A stretch of 64,000 bases of DNA from Polaribacter sp. (GTDB lineage: Bacteria > Bacteroidota > Bacteroidia > Flavobacteriales > Flavobacteriaceae). The stretch lies in contig DYMN01000005.1 of NCBI GenBank assembly GCA_020740485.1, positions 1 to 64,000 of the forward strand, in the 5' to 3' direction. Of the stretch, positions 34,626-44,200 are shown one piece after another; position 1 is the first letter of the stretch; each line of letters opens with the position of its first letter. Both the position numbers and the translations under genes were made by a program. The notes under the pieces were generated by a model. That model saw only the letters and a list, made by a program, of their open reading frames with translations. It was not told where the DNA came from and did no database searches.

Positions 34626-36731
34626 TTAATTCAACATTCCGGCTCGTTTCAGTAAGGCATCTGCATTGGGCTCTTGTCCTCGGAACTCAATATATAATTT
34701 CATCGGTTTATCGGTTCCACCTTGCGATAGAACGTATTTTTTAAATTTATCTGCCGTAGCTTTATTGAATATTCCGGTTTCTTTAAAGTACTCAAAGGCA
34801 TCGGCGTCTAACACTTCTGCCCATTTGTAGCTGTAATAACCGGATGAATAGCCTCCTTGAAAAATATGTGAAAAGGCAGTGCTTGTACTACTATCTTCAA
34901 TCAAAGGATATAATTGAGTAGGCGCCATTGCTTTGGTTTCAAACGCTTTAACACGAATGCTGTTATCGGGAATTTGTCCGTGCCACGCCATATCAACCAA
35001 CCCGAAACTCAATTGTCTGAGTGTTGCCATTCCTTCCATAAAATTAGCTGATTCTTTTATTTTTTTCACATATTCCAATGGAATTAATTCCCCGGTTTGA
35101 TAATGATGTGCAAAAAGTTTTAGTGCCTCTTCCTCGTAAGCCCAATTTTCCATGACTTGGCTGGGTAATTCTACAAAGTCCCAATAAACGTCTGTGCCGG
35201 ATAAACTCGGATAGGTAGTATCAGCTAACATGCCGTGAAGTGCATGACCAAATTCGTGAAATAAAGTAGTTACCTCATTAAATGTCAATAGGGAAGGTTT
35301 GATGTTTGTAGGACTTGTGAAATTACAAACGATAGATACGTGCGGACGAGAATTTTCACCATTTTGTTTCCATTGATCTTTAAACGAAGTCATCCAAGCA
35401 CCTGCACGCTTGCCTTTTCTCGGGAAGAAATCAGTGTAGAATATAGCTACAAAATTGCCCTGTTCATCGGTAACTTTATAGGTTTCCACTTCGGGATGAT
35501 ACACATCAATATTGCTAATTTTTTCAAACTGTAATCCGTACAATTTGCCGGCTATGGTGAATACGCCGCTGAGCACATTTTCTAATTTGAAATAGGGTTT
35601 TAAAGCTTCATCGTCTAAATTGAATTTTTCTTTTTTCAATTTTTCCGCATAATAACTGCCATCCCAAGCTTGCAGTCGGTCTAAACCTTGAGCTTGAGCG
35701 GATTTTTCTAATTCTTTAAATTCTTGTTGGGCGAAAGGTTTTGCTTTGATCAATAAATCATTTAAAAATGTATTTACTTTTTCCGGATTTTCAGCCATAC
35801 GTTGCTCTAATACAAAATGTGCATGTGTATTATATCCCAACAAATTAGCCCGTTCATGACGTAGCTTTACTATTTCTTTTACGATATTTTCGTTGTTAAA
35901 ATCATTTTCATTAAATCCACGTTTAGCGTAAGCTTTTACTATCGTTTCTCTTAAACTTCTATTGTCAGCATATTTCACTACTGCTTGATAAATCGGGAAA
36001 TCTAAGGTAAATATCCAACCTTCTTTACCTTTTTGTTGAGCTAATTTTCGTGCGTTTTCAATGGTGTCTTCAGGTAAGCCCTTTAGATCTTCTTCATTGG
36101 TCACCAAGTATTCGTAAGCGGTAGTTTCTGCCAGCACATTTTCTCCGAATTTTAGACTTAATGTTGCCAATTCTTTATCTAATGCTCGTAGTTTCTGTTG
36201 ATCGGTTTCTGATAATAAAGCTCCATTTCTACTGAATTCTTTGAATTTTTTTTCTAACAAAGTCGTTTGTTCAGTATTCAAATTAAATTGCGCCTTATGG
36301 TCCCACACACTTTTGATACGTTCAAACAGCTTTTTGTTGAGGATGATGTCATTGTGAAAATCGCTTAACATAGGAGAAACCACTTTAGCTGTTTTTTGGA
36401 TTTCTTCATTAGTTTCTGCGGAATTCAAGTTGAAAAAAGCACTTGATATTCGATTTAGTTGACCTCCTGCAAAATCTAAAGTTTCAATGGTGTTGGCAAA
36501 AGTAGGTATTTCGGGACTGTTACTTATATTTTCAATTTCTGATTTTGCTTCAGCTATTGCTTTTTCAAAGGCGGGAACAAAATGTTCGGTTTTTATCTGA
36601 CTAAATGGTACGGTTTGGTAAGGCGTTTCAAAATTTGAAAATAGTGGGTTTTGTTGGTCTTGTGCTTGCATTTTAAATGTTAAAATAAGTAGTACGGTTA
36701 TGATTTTTGATGGAGTAATATGTGTTTTCAT
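34626..36731 (-). CDS. M3 family oligopeptidase / peptidyl-dipeptidase
   Basis: A zinc metallopeptidase of the Dcp/OpdA type that degrades oligopeptides. The 701-aa protein begins with a signal peptide (MKTHITPSKIITVLLILTFK, then MQAQ), so it is probably periplasmic. The zinc motif HEFGH has ligands His492, Glu493 catalytic and His496; the third ligand lies in a downstream EEAL-type glutamate region (about 516-522). It sits 26 bases downstream of lipB, as the last gene of a lipoprotein-lipB-peptidase operon. Confidence 0.93.
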   Translation of the reverse strand: MKTHITPSKIITVLLILTFKMQAQDQQNPLFSNFETPYQTVPFSQIKTEHFVPAFEKAIAEAKSEIENISNSPEIPTFANTIETLDFAGGQLNRISSAFFNLNSAETNEEIQKTAKVVSPMLSDFHNDIILNKKLFERIKSVWDHKAQFNLNTEQTTLLEKKFKEFSRNGALLSETDQQKLRALDKELATLSLKFGENVLAETTAYEYLVTNEEDLKGLPEDTIENARKLAQQKGKEGWIFTLDFPIYQAVVKYADNRSLRETIVKAYAKRGFNENDFNNENIVKEIVKLRHERANLLGYNTHAHFVLEQRMAENPEKVNTFLNDLLIKAKPFAQQEFKELEKSAQAQGLDRLQAWDGSYYAEKLKKEKFNLDDEALKPYFKLENVLSGVFTIAGKLYGLQFEKISNIDVYHPEVETYKVTDEQGNFVAIFYTDFFPRKGKRAGAWMTSFKDQWKQNGENSRPHVSIVCNFTSPTNIKPSLLTFNEVTTLFHEFGHALHGMLADTTYPSLSGTDVYWDFVELPSQVMENWAYEEEALKLFAHHYQTGELIPLEYVKKIKESANFMEGMATLRQLSFGLVDMAWHGQIPDNSIRVKAFETKAMAPTQLYPLIEDSSTSTAFSHIFQGGYSSGYYSYKWAEVLDADAFEYFKETGIFNKATADKFKKYVLSQGGTDKPMKLYIEFRGQEPNADALLKRAGMLN

Positions 36732-36757
36732 TTTTGTTTAATTATAGACTTAAAAAG

Positions 36758-37459
36758 TTATAGATTTGATGTAAATTCACACTCAAATACTTCTTCAAAC
36801 TTCTTCAAAATTATCTGTTTTAATTCATCTTCATCAATTTTTTTTCCTAATTCTTTTTCTAATGAGGTAACCCCTTTATTTAAAATACCGCAAGGAATGA
36901 TTCCATCAAAATATTTAAGGTCTGTATTGATGTTAAGCGCGAACCCGTGCATAGTTATCCAGCGCGAAGTGTGAACTCCCATGGCACAAATTTTTCTTGC
37001 CGTTATTTTTCCAACATCTAACCAAACGCCGGTTTCACCTTGGCTTCTTTCTCCTTTCAGCCCGTATTCAGCTATGGTTTTGATGATGACCTCTTCGAGA
37101 TGGCGCATATATAAATGAATATCAGCATGGAAATTATCCAAATCTAAAATAGGATAACCTACAATTTGCCCCATACCGTGAAAAGTGATGTCACCTCCAC
37201 GATTGGTCTGAAAAAATGAAATATTTCTTTCTTTTAGTTCGTTTTCTGAAAATAATATATTTTCAAAATTCCCATTTTTCCCCATGGTATAAGTAGGCGA
37301 ATGGGTTACAAAAAAGAAAAAATTCGGGGTTGGTTCTTGCAATCCCGAATCTCTATTTTTCAATTTAATGTTTTTAATCTTTTCAAAATGCTCTATTTGT
37401 ATATTCAAAGCACTTTGATAGTCTAAAATTCCTAAATCTCTTAATTGAACTTGACGCAT
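36758..37459 (-). CDS. lipB: Octanoyl-[acyl-carrier-protein]:protein transferase
   Basis: LipB moves octanoate from acyl carrier protein to apo-lipoyl domains, the first step of lipoate attachment to 2-oxoacid dehydrogenases and GcvH. The 233-aa protein has RGGDITFHGMGQIVGYPI (about 87-104) with the conserved substrate-binding residues, Lys156 in ARKICAMG and catalytic Cys190 in the motif PCGI. The gene starts 2 bases after the stop of the upstream lipoprotein gene, so it is tightly coupled. LipA is not in the window. Confidence 0.95.
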   Translation of the reverse strand: MRQVQLRDLGILDYQSALNIQIEHFEKIKNIKLKNRDSGLQEPTPNFFFFVTHSPTYTMGKNGNFENILFSENELKERNISFFQTNRGGDITFHGMGQIVGYPILDLDNFHADIHLYMRHLEEVIIKTIAEYGLKGERSQGETGVWLDVGKITARKICAMGVHTSRWITMHGFALNINTDLKYFDGIIPCGILNKGVTSLEKELGKKIDEDELKQIILKKFEEVFECEFTSNL

Positions 37460-37461
37460 CT

Positions 37462-38190
37462 TTAAAATTTCACTTCTAATTCTAAGGATTTAGGCTCGTT
37501 AATTGCTTTTTCAAAATCAACTTCATACGTTACTGTTTTTTGGTCTTCACTGATGACAGCCTCTTTTTGATTTACTTTTTTAATTTTTTTAGGGAAAGTG
37601 TATTTGAGTTTATATTTGCTTCCTGCCATAAACATAGCGTACTGCGCATTGTTTTCATCAAATTTCTTTTGTTCTTCTGCCGACAGTTTTATCAATTCTA
37701 CTTTGCGTTTGAACAGCTTTTTGGTGTATTCAAAGGTCACTTTTTGATTGGTCGGGGCTTCACTGAGTTGGTCGGATTGTAAGCTTTGGGCTTTAGCAAT
37801 GACTTCATTGATGTTTTGAATTTCGTTAATATTTTTGAAGTCCATAAACATATCCATAAGGAATAAACCCTCAGCTTCATCCATTTGCATGCGCATTTTC
37901 ATATTTTTGAGGGATTCAATAACCATTTTCGATTCTTCACTCATCGTGTCGATTTCGACTTTGTTTTCCTCAATCAAATCTTTAAAGTTAATAAGGGTAT
38001 CTTTTTTTTCCATTGCATTAGCTTGCGTAGAATCTTTCATAGAGCCCATCATTGCGGTCATAGCACTCATATCCATATTCAAATTATAGGTTCCACTTCC
38101 ATCTTTATTGAAAGTGAGTTCTTCAGTAAAGGAGCAAGATGCCAGTAATAAAGTTGAGAAAATGATTAGAAAGAGTTGAAGTGTTTTCAT
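37462..38190 (-). CDS. Lipoprotein of unknown function upstream of lipB
   Basis: A 242-aa predicted lipoprotein: hydrophobic signal and lipobox LLASC with Cys at 19. The body has an opening strand pair (LTFNKDGSGTYNLNMDMSAM), methionine-rich helices and a C-terminal beta region (KYKLKYTFPKKIKKV, TVTYEVDFEKAIN). It resembles the uncharacterised flavobacterial lipoproteins with an N-terminal EELTFNxDGSG motif; function is not known. Perfect -7 motif 23 bases upstream. It heads the operon with lipB and the M3 peptidase. Confidence 0.8.
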   Translation of the reverse strand: MKTLQLFLIIFSTLLLASCSFTEELTFNKDGSGTYNLNMDMSAMTAMMGSMKDSTQANAMEKKDTLINFKDLIEENKVEIDTMSEESKMVIESLKNMKMRMQMDEAEGLFLMDMFMDFKNINEIQNINEVIAKAQSLQSDQLSEAPTNQKVTFEYTKKLFKRKVELIKLSAEEQKKFDENNAQYAMFMAGSKYKLKYTFPKKIKKVNQKEAVISEDQKTVTYEVDFEKAINEPKSLELEVKF

Positions 38191-38212
38191 TATGATTAAT
38201 GGTTGTTAGTCG

Positions 38213-38220
38213 CAAAAGTA
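38213..38220 (-). promoter_or_regulatory. -7 promoter element (TACTTTTG) for the lipoprotein-lipB-peptidase operon
   Basis: Perfect TAnnTTTG followed by C on the minus strand, 22 bases before ATG 38190. Confidence 0.65.
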
Positions 38221-38239
38221 CGCAAATAATATTTTTTCA

Positions 38240-38392
38240 TTAATTTTTGTTTAAAATAATTAATGCCGCAATAACCCCCGGAACCCATCCGGCTATGGTT
38301 AATAAAAAAACAATGAGAATACTACCGCAACCTTTGTCAACTACAGCTAAAGGAGGAAATAAAATTGATAAAATTACTCGAAGTAAACTCAT
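38240..38392 (-). CDS. YqaE/Pmp3 family small membrane protein
   Basis: A 50-aa reading frame encodes two membrane helices with the hallmark of the YqaE/Pmp3 (UPF0057) family: MSLLRVILSILFPPLAV, then a polar turn with K-G-C-G, then SILIVFLLTIAGWVPGVIAAL and a short polar tail. The FPPLAV and T-x-x-GWxPGxIxAL elements are diagnostic. Members are stress-linked proteolipids that modulate membrane potential in yeast and plants; the bacterial role is unclear. It is too short for ordinary ORF thresholds. It lies between the divergent lipoprotein and gldA. Confidence 0.88.
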   Translation of the reverse strand: MSLLRVILSILFPPLAVVDKGCGSILIVFLLTIAGWVPGVIAALIILNKN

Positions 38393-38443
38393 AATTATTT
38401 GACGTTTAATACGCAGTAAAGTTACGCAAAATTAAAAAAAACA

Positions 38444-38451
38444 TATCTTTG
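38444..38451 (+). promoter_or_regulatory. -7 promoter element (TATCTTTG) abutting gldA
   Basis: Perfect TAnnTTTG followed by C, only four bases before ATG 38456. A leaderless transcript is predicted. Confidence 0.6.
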
Positions 38452-38455
38452 CAGC

Positions 38456-39352
38456 ATGTCAATTCAAGTAACCAATCTGATTAAATTTTACGGTTCACAA
38501 CCCGCAGTTGATGATGTAAGTTTTTCTTTACAAAAAGGAGAAATAGTCGGTTTTTTAGGTCCCAATGGAGCGGGAAAATCTACGGTGATGAAAATATTAA
38601 CCTCCTATCTGAAAGATTATCAAGGGGTAGTAAAAATTAATGATATAGACGTAATTGAAAATACATTAGTTACCCAGAAGTTAATCGGTTATTTGCCGGA
38701 GCACAATCCTTTGTATTTAGAAATGTATGTTCGAGAATATTTGGGATTGCACGCTGATATATACAAAGTAGAAAAAAATGAGATTGAAAATATAATTAAG
38801 GAAGTAGGGCTTACCTCGCATGCGAATAAAAAAATCAATGAACTGTCAAAAGGATTTCGCCAGAGAGTGGGTCTTGCGGCGGCTCTTCTACACAATCCCG
38901 AAGTGTTAATTTTGGATGAACCCACAACAGGACTTGACCCCAATCAATTAGTAGAAATAAGAGAGCTTATAAGAAAATATGGAAAAAATAAAACGGTTCT
39001 GTTTTCAACCCATATTTTGCAAGAAGTAGAAGCAATATGCGATAGGGTAATTATCCTAAATAAAGGAAAAATTGTAGCGGATGAAAAATTAGAGAGTTTA
39101 AGAAAAAAAGCACTACAGATTATTGAAGTAGAATTCGATGTAAAAGTGGAAAGCCGGTTTTTAGAACAAATGGCAAGTTTAAAAAATCTTCACAATGTTT
39201 TTGATACTACTTGGCAATTGACTTTCGATACTCTTGAAGATATGCGACCCCAAGTATTTGATTTTGCACAACAAAATGGCTTGAAGATCCTAAATATGAA
39301 TCGTCAAAATAAGAGTTTAGAGCTATTATTTAAAGAGTTGACACAAAGTTAA
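38456..39352 (+). CDS. gldA: ABC transporter ATPase GldA
   Basis: GldA is the ATPase of the GldA-GldF-GldG transporter tied to gliding motility in flavobacteria. The 298-aa protein has Walker A GPNGAGKST (35-43), signature LSKGFRQ (130-136) and Walker B LILDEP (151-156), with the H-loop in FSTHILQEVEA. A C-terminal regulatory extension of about 85 residues is typical of GldA. The gldF and gldG genes are not adjacent, as in Flavobacterium johnsoniae where gldA is separate. The stop codon overlaps the stop of the convergent gene by 4 bases. Confidence 0.9.
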   Translation: MSIQVTNLIKFYGSQPAVDDVSFSLQKGEIVGFLGPNGAGKSTVMKILTSYLKDYQGVVKINDIDVIENTLVTQKLIGYLPEHNPLYLEMYVREYLGLHADIYKVEKNEIENIIKEVGLTSHANKKINELSKGFRQRVGLAAALLHNPEVLILDEPTTGLDPNQLVEIRELIRKYGKNKTVLFSTHILQEVEAICDRVIILNKGKIVADEKLESLRKKALQIIEVEFDVKVESRFLEQMASLKNLHNVFDTTWQLTFDTLEDMRPQVFDFAQQNGLKILNMNRQNKSLELLFKELTQS

Positions 39353-40086
39353 TTAAAAATCAACTTTCCGGTATAGTGCTGTGTAATGTTGACTGTATCA
39401 GGATGATTGAAAGATAGAAGATTGCCAACGGAATAAATATTTCCAATTAAACTTTGAACGGGGAATATTTTTAATGTGTTTTCTCCTCGGTGAAAAACTT
39501 CAACGTGTTGAGCCATTAGATTTTGTCCTTCAAACTTGCCACTACCACTGTAATAACCCAAAGAGAGTGTATGGGTCTTCCCTTGAATGAAAAAATTGGA
39601 AACGCCGTTGCTGATTACGTTAAGTCTGTCATTGTCTACTGACACTTGAAAATCTCCTATATTTGAATAAGCAAGATTTTGAAAGTTTTCTGAAATTAAG
39701 GTTAACTGAGGATACGTCAGCGTGTTTTCGGAAAAAATTGGGTAGGATCCCGCATTTCTCAAATTAAACAAACTTGGATGAGTAATATAAACTTTAATGG
39801 GCTCATAGTTCGCGTTGTAAATACATTCTTCTTCGGTTGTGATTTCTAAGGTTTCGCCATATATTTTGAATGTAAGCTGATCCAATCTGTTTTCTCCGGT
39901 TTTTACAATCACTTTTTGAGAAGATCCATCTATAATGTGAAGTTCAATTCCTGAATACACCGTAATATTCGAAAAAGGTTCAACTTCAAATTCTTGTTCA
40001 ATCCAATTGCCATAATCAGCCAAGCATTCTTTGTTGCAATGGGTAAAGTTGAAAACAATGAAAAAGAAAAATATAATTTTCTTCAT
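39349..40086 (-). CDS. DUF2807 (head-GIN domain) lipoprotein
   Basis: A 245-aa lipoprotein (signal FFFFIVFNFTHC, Cys at 17) with a DUF2807/putative auto-transporter adhesin head-GIN domain: a right-handed repeated beta structure (FSNITVYSGIELHIIDGSSQKVIVKTGENRL in parts, TLEITTEEEC, then ISNGVSNFFIQGKTHTLSLGYYSGSGKFEG). Such proteins are cell-surface or periplasmic and of unknown role. Its start overlaps the stop of the upstream PagL-like gene as an ATGA, so the two are translated together. Confidence 0.85.
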   Translation of the reverse strand: MKKIIFFFFIVFNFTHCNKECLADYGNWIEQEFEVEPFSNITVYSGIELHIIDGSSQKVIVKTGENRLDQLTFKIYGETLEITTEEECIYNANYEPIKVYITHPSLFNLRNAGSYPIFSENTLTYPQLTLISENFQNLAYSNIGDFQVSVDNDRLNVISNGVSNFFIQGKTHTLSLGYYSGSGKFEGQNLMAQHVEVFHRGENTLKIFPVQSLIGNIYSVGNLLSFNHPDTVNITQHYTGKLIFN

Positions 40087-41183
40087 GGAGAGATTTGGTA
40101 TTGAATGGAAAAATAAGTGTGATCAGCCTTGAAAAAATGTGTTTTTAGACCGAGACCTGCAGAGAATCGACTGTGGTTAAAACGATAGTTCATATTCAAA
40201 TGTTCATAAATAGAAGCTTCGAATTTTAATGGATCATATATATAATACCCAATGTTGCCATCTATTGAAATGCTATTAAAAAATTGTTCGTATCCTACAA
40301 AAAGTCCAATTTTTTTAAAATCCTTGTTTTGAGTTGATGCATTGTAACCGGATTTTATCATAAAATTAGCCTTTTCTTTTGCATCAAGGGAATAAAATAA
40401 TTCGACTCCACTTTGCACACTTGCCATTTTTCTAATTTTTTTAAACCCTTTAAATCCGATCGTCCCAACCGATCTTGTCCCTAATCCGGGATAGGTTTCG
40501 TGAAAACCTAAGCGAAGATAAGTAGCTAATTGAGGTTTAGAAGCGTCTGTTTTTTGAGATTTTACTCTTGAAGGATATTTGAATAAGTTTTGTTTTTCAA
40601 TGTATTGAAGCCCTAAATGAGCAAATACAGAATTGATGCCATTATTAGGATTATAAAAACTTGCATTTGAAAAATGGGAAAAAGTAATTCCGGTGTTTAT
40701 ACTGAAATGTTTTAAAATAACCGGAGATACGTACTTTATTTTGAGGTATTGATTATAGGTCAATGAGCTGGAAACGGACGAATTTTTGTTGTTCGTGTCA
40801 AAATTAAAATGAGTGTCGAATAAAGATAATCCAAATCCGAGTTCCAAATTGAGTTGATGTTTTGCATTTCTATTCAAGAGATAGTGGTCGGTAAAATAGC
40901 TCAGTCCGATATTTTGTCCTAATATATCATTTCCAAAATTTTGATGCCATAAGGATATTCCTGCGTCGGGATAATTGAAGTGCTTTTTCCATTGGCTTGT
41001 CGTATCAGAAGTCTTCGACCAAGATAATTGATACAAGTAAGGATGATTCGTTACCAAGTGCCCCATGTTTAATTTGTGCTTAATAACACTTCCATAGCCA
41101 TAGGTTACATTCCATTGCGTCAATTGTTCTTGACTAAATGAGTTAACAGTTAGCAGTAAAACAATTATAAATATTCTATACAT
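40083..41183 (-). CDS. PagL-type lipid A 3-O-deacylase (acyloxyacyl hydrolase) family protein
   Basis: An outer-membrane barrel protein of the PagL/acyloxyacyl hydrolase family, which removes an acyl chain from lipid A. ATG 41183 (366 aa) is chosen over 41225 because it opens a standard signal peptide (MYRIFIIVLLLTVNSFSQ). The active-site region HFSNASFYNPNNGINS (about 180-195) carries the His-Ser pair and the N-P-N-x-G-x-N element typical of Bacteroidota members. The size exceeds Pseudomonas PagL (about 150 aa), as expected for this branch. Followed in coupled fashion by the DUF2807 lipoprotein. Confidence 0.8.
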   Translation of the reverse strand: MYRIFIIVLLLTVNSFSQEQLTQWNVTYGYGSVIKHKLNMGHLVTNHPYLYQLSWSKTSDTTSQWKKHFNYPDAGISLWHQNFGNDILGQNIGLSYFTDHYLLNRNAKHQLNLELGFGLSLFDTHFNFDTNNKNSSVSSSLTYNQYLKIKYVSPVILKHFSINTGITFSHFSNASFYNPNNGINSVFAHLGLQYIEKQNLFKYPSRVKSQKTDASKPQLATYLRLGFHETYPGLGTRSVGTIGFKGFKKIRKMASVQSGVELFYSLDAKEKANFMIKSGYNASTQNKDFKKIGLFVGYEQFFNSISIDGNIGYYIYDPLKFEASIYEHLNMNYRFNHSRFSAGLGLKTHFFKADHTYFSIQYQISP

Positions 41184-41226
41184 ACATTTTTTAAATATAT
41201 GGTTGTCTAATATAGAAAATTTCAAT

Positions 41227-41253
41227 AAAAAACCGCCACAAGGGCGGTTTTTT
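41227..41253 (-). terminator. Hairpin terminator after the T9SS subtilisin gene
   Basis: An 11-bp stem (41227-41237 with 41243-41253) with a GC-rich core CCGCC/GGCGG and a five-base loop, flanked by A and T tracts, lies just past the stop at 41261. Confidence 0.85.
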
Positions 41254-41260
41254 TAATAAA

Positions 41261-44200
41261 TTAATTTTTAATAAATTTCTGAGAACTTTCCGATAGGTCT
41301 TTTTTGACTAATGTCATATAGTATAGACCGGAAGAAAGTTTTGAAATGTCAACCGTAGTCTCAAATTTTTGTTCAAGTACAAATTGCCCTGAAATTGAAT
41401 AAATTCTGATTGTTTCTGGGTTTTCAAAATTAGTACTAATGTTCAATACATCCGTTGCCGGATTAGGATATAATTTAAAGAATTGTTCCGTAATTTCTTT
41501 TGTATTATCTTCTTCAAAACTACTAGTAGCGGTAGCAGAAATGTTTATATTATAATCTTCTACTTCGCCATGAGAGAATGTTTCACAAGAAGTGGGGTAG
41601 GCATTGTATTTCATGGAAACTCTCATTCTTGTAGCACCTGTTAGAGCTGTAGTTGGTACTTTAAAACTGCCGCTTACGGGAGATGTCGTACTTCTGGCTT
41701 TTGAATACACTTGTTCTCCAGTATCTGCAAAATCGCCGTCATGGTTGTAATCTATCCAAACTCTGTAGGCTTCTTTGTATTTGGTAGCAGTCCATCCTGG
41801 AGTAATCGTTACAGTATAGGTAGTTCCTTTCACTAAGGTTGTAGAAAGATTGGTATAATCTTTATAACCGCTATTATTACCCGATGTGTTTACAATATTG
41901 CCTAATTGAACTTTATTAATCCATTCATCTGCTGTACTGTTCCCTTTGGATGTACAATAAGTAACACTACTCGCTAAGGTGGTTACACTTACTGCATTGC
42001 TCGCGGCAGAAAGATTTCCGGCAGCATCTTTGGCTTTTACCGTGAAACTGTATGTTGTACCCGCAGTTAATCCGGTTAAATTAGCAGTTGCTCCTGTAAC
42101 ACTTGTAAATAAGGTTGCGCCTGAATACACATTGTAACCTGTAACCCCCACATTGTCAGTGGAAGCAGTCCAAGTTAAAGTCGCCGTAGTTTGTGCGATA
42201 TTGGATGCGGCTAAATTTGTGGGAGCAGTCGGAGCTTGTGTATCTACACTTTGAGTGGTTACACTTACTGCATTGCTCGCAGCTGAAAGATTTCCGGCAG
42301 CATCTTTGGCTTTTACCGTGAAACTGTATGTTGTACCGGCAGTTAATCCGGTTAAATTAGCAGTTGCTCCGGTAACACTTGTAAATAAGGTGGTGCCTGA
42401 ATACACATTGTAACCTGTAACCCCCACATTGTCAGTGGAAGCAGTCCATGTTAGCGTTGCGGTTGTTTGAGTAATATTGGTAGCGGCTAAATTAGTCGGT
42501 GCAGTCGGAGCTTGTGTATCAGGCGTACTTGCACCAAGAACAACCGTATAATCTTCTACTTCACCATAAGAAAATGCTTCGCAAGAAGTTGGAATCGCAT
42601 TGTATTTCATCGAAACACGCATACGGGTTGAAGCTGTTACAGCACTTGTCGGAACGGTGAATGATCCTGAAACGGGTGTTGCAGTAGTGGCAGCCAATGA
42701 CCAAACTTGCTCACCGCTATCACCAAAATCACCGTCTTTGTTGTAGTCTATCCATACTGAGTATCCTTCTGCATAAGCAGTACCGGACCAAGTGGGAGTT
42801 ACTGTAATCGTGTAAGCATTGCCTTTGGTTAAATTAGTGCTTATGGAGGTATAATCAGCATAACCACTAGTAGCACCCGAAGCATTATTAATGGTATTCA
42901 ATTGCACTTTTCCGATGTATTCGTCCGATACACTATTTCCTTGAGATGCACAATAACTCAATTGGGTTTCCGTAGTTGTAAATTGAATAGGACTTGTAAA
43001 TTCAGAGGTTGAACCGCTTGCACATTTGCTTTGTACTTGTGCTTCATAATTAGTTTGGGAAGTTAATCCGCTTAATGTGGTGGTGTTTCCACTCACATTA
43101 ACATTTGTCCAAGTAGAAGTGCCCACCACTCTGTATTGCAGTATATAAGTAGCATTTTGTACCGTTGACCAAGAAAGCGTTGCTGTACTAGAACCCACAT
43201 TGGACGCTGCAAAATTTGTAGGAACGGTTGCAGTACAAGAAGTGTTATTGGTAATTCCTGTTACTATCAAAGAGAAGTTTTGACTTCCACCACTCAATGT
43301 TCCTTTGTGTGAAATGGTAATAGTATAAGCACCCGAAGCACTAGAAACATCCACTCTTTCAAAATTATCGCGAATGTTATCTCCTTTTGTGTTTGTATTT
43401 ACACCGGTAAGCATCCAAGGATAGTAAGTAGTTCCATTTGAAACTCTTACATCCAAATCGTTTACCAATTTAGGGGTGTTGCTATTTAAAGTAGTGGTAG
43501 CTGTACCAGCCGGATCCGTCCAACAAATAGAAGCTAATAGTGGATTGGAATTATCACTATTTACATTGATAGTAATGGTTTGACCTTGTGCAAGGTTTAA
43601 TTCTTGAACAGAAGCATAAGTTCCGTTATTTGTTATAGTTTCGGCTGCTTTTTTGGCGTTTAATAAACCCCAACCAAAATTAGCATCAGGTCCTGCAGCT
43701 CCGGCGTCATCTGCGGTATGCATAGCTAAGCCTTTCAAAGTGGCAGAACGCATATAATTTCCGTTTACATTATTAGCGTGTTGTTGCAAAAGCACTAAAG
43801 TCCCGGTAACGTTAGGCGAAGCCATAGAAGTTCCGGTAATACTATTATAAGCAGTATCGCTAGAGTCGTAAGTAGAATAGACAGAAGTACCGTTTCCGGT
43901 TACATCCGGTTTGATTCTCAAATCATCTGTTGGTCCTTGACTACTTGAAGAATTGATAGTAACAGAAGTCAAATTTCCATTGGCATCCACACTCGCATCA
44001 TTGGCATTAGCTATCACCAAATTGTTTTTAGAAGTAGCATGTCCGGTCAACTTATCGTATTGTGGGTAAGATGAATTCAACGGACTGCCGTTATAATTGG
44101 TTGAACCGTCATTTCCTGCGGCAACAACCATTAAATAATAAGGAGCATTGTACATCAATTGATCCCAATCTTTGGAGTCGGTAATATAAGCCCCAAAATA

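Noticed and set aside
40083-41225. Longer start at 41225 for the PagL-like protein
   Set aside because: It would put 14 polar residues ahead of the signal peptide; ATG 41183 gives a normal one.
41979-42530. Tandem repeats as a possible CRISPR array
   Set aside because: The 276-bp units lie in frame inside a protease gene and encode FN3 domains; there are no short repeat-spacer units.
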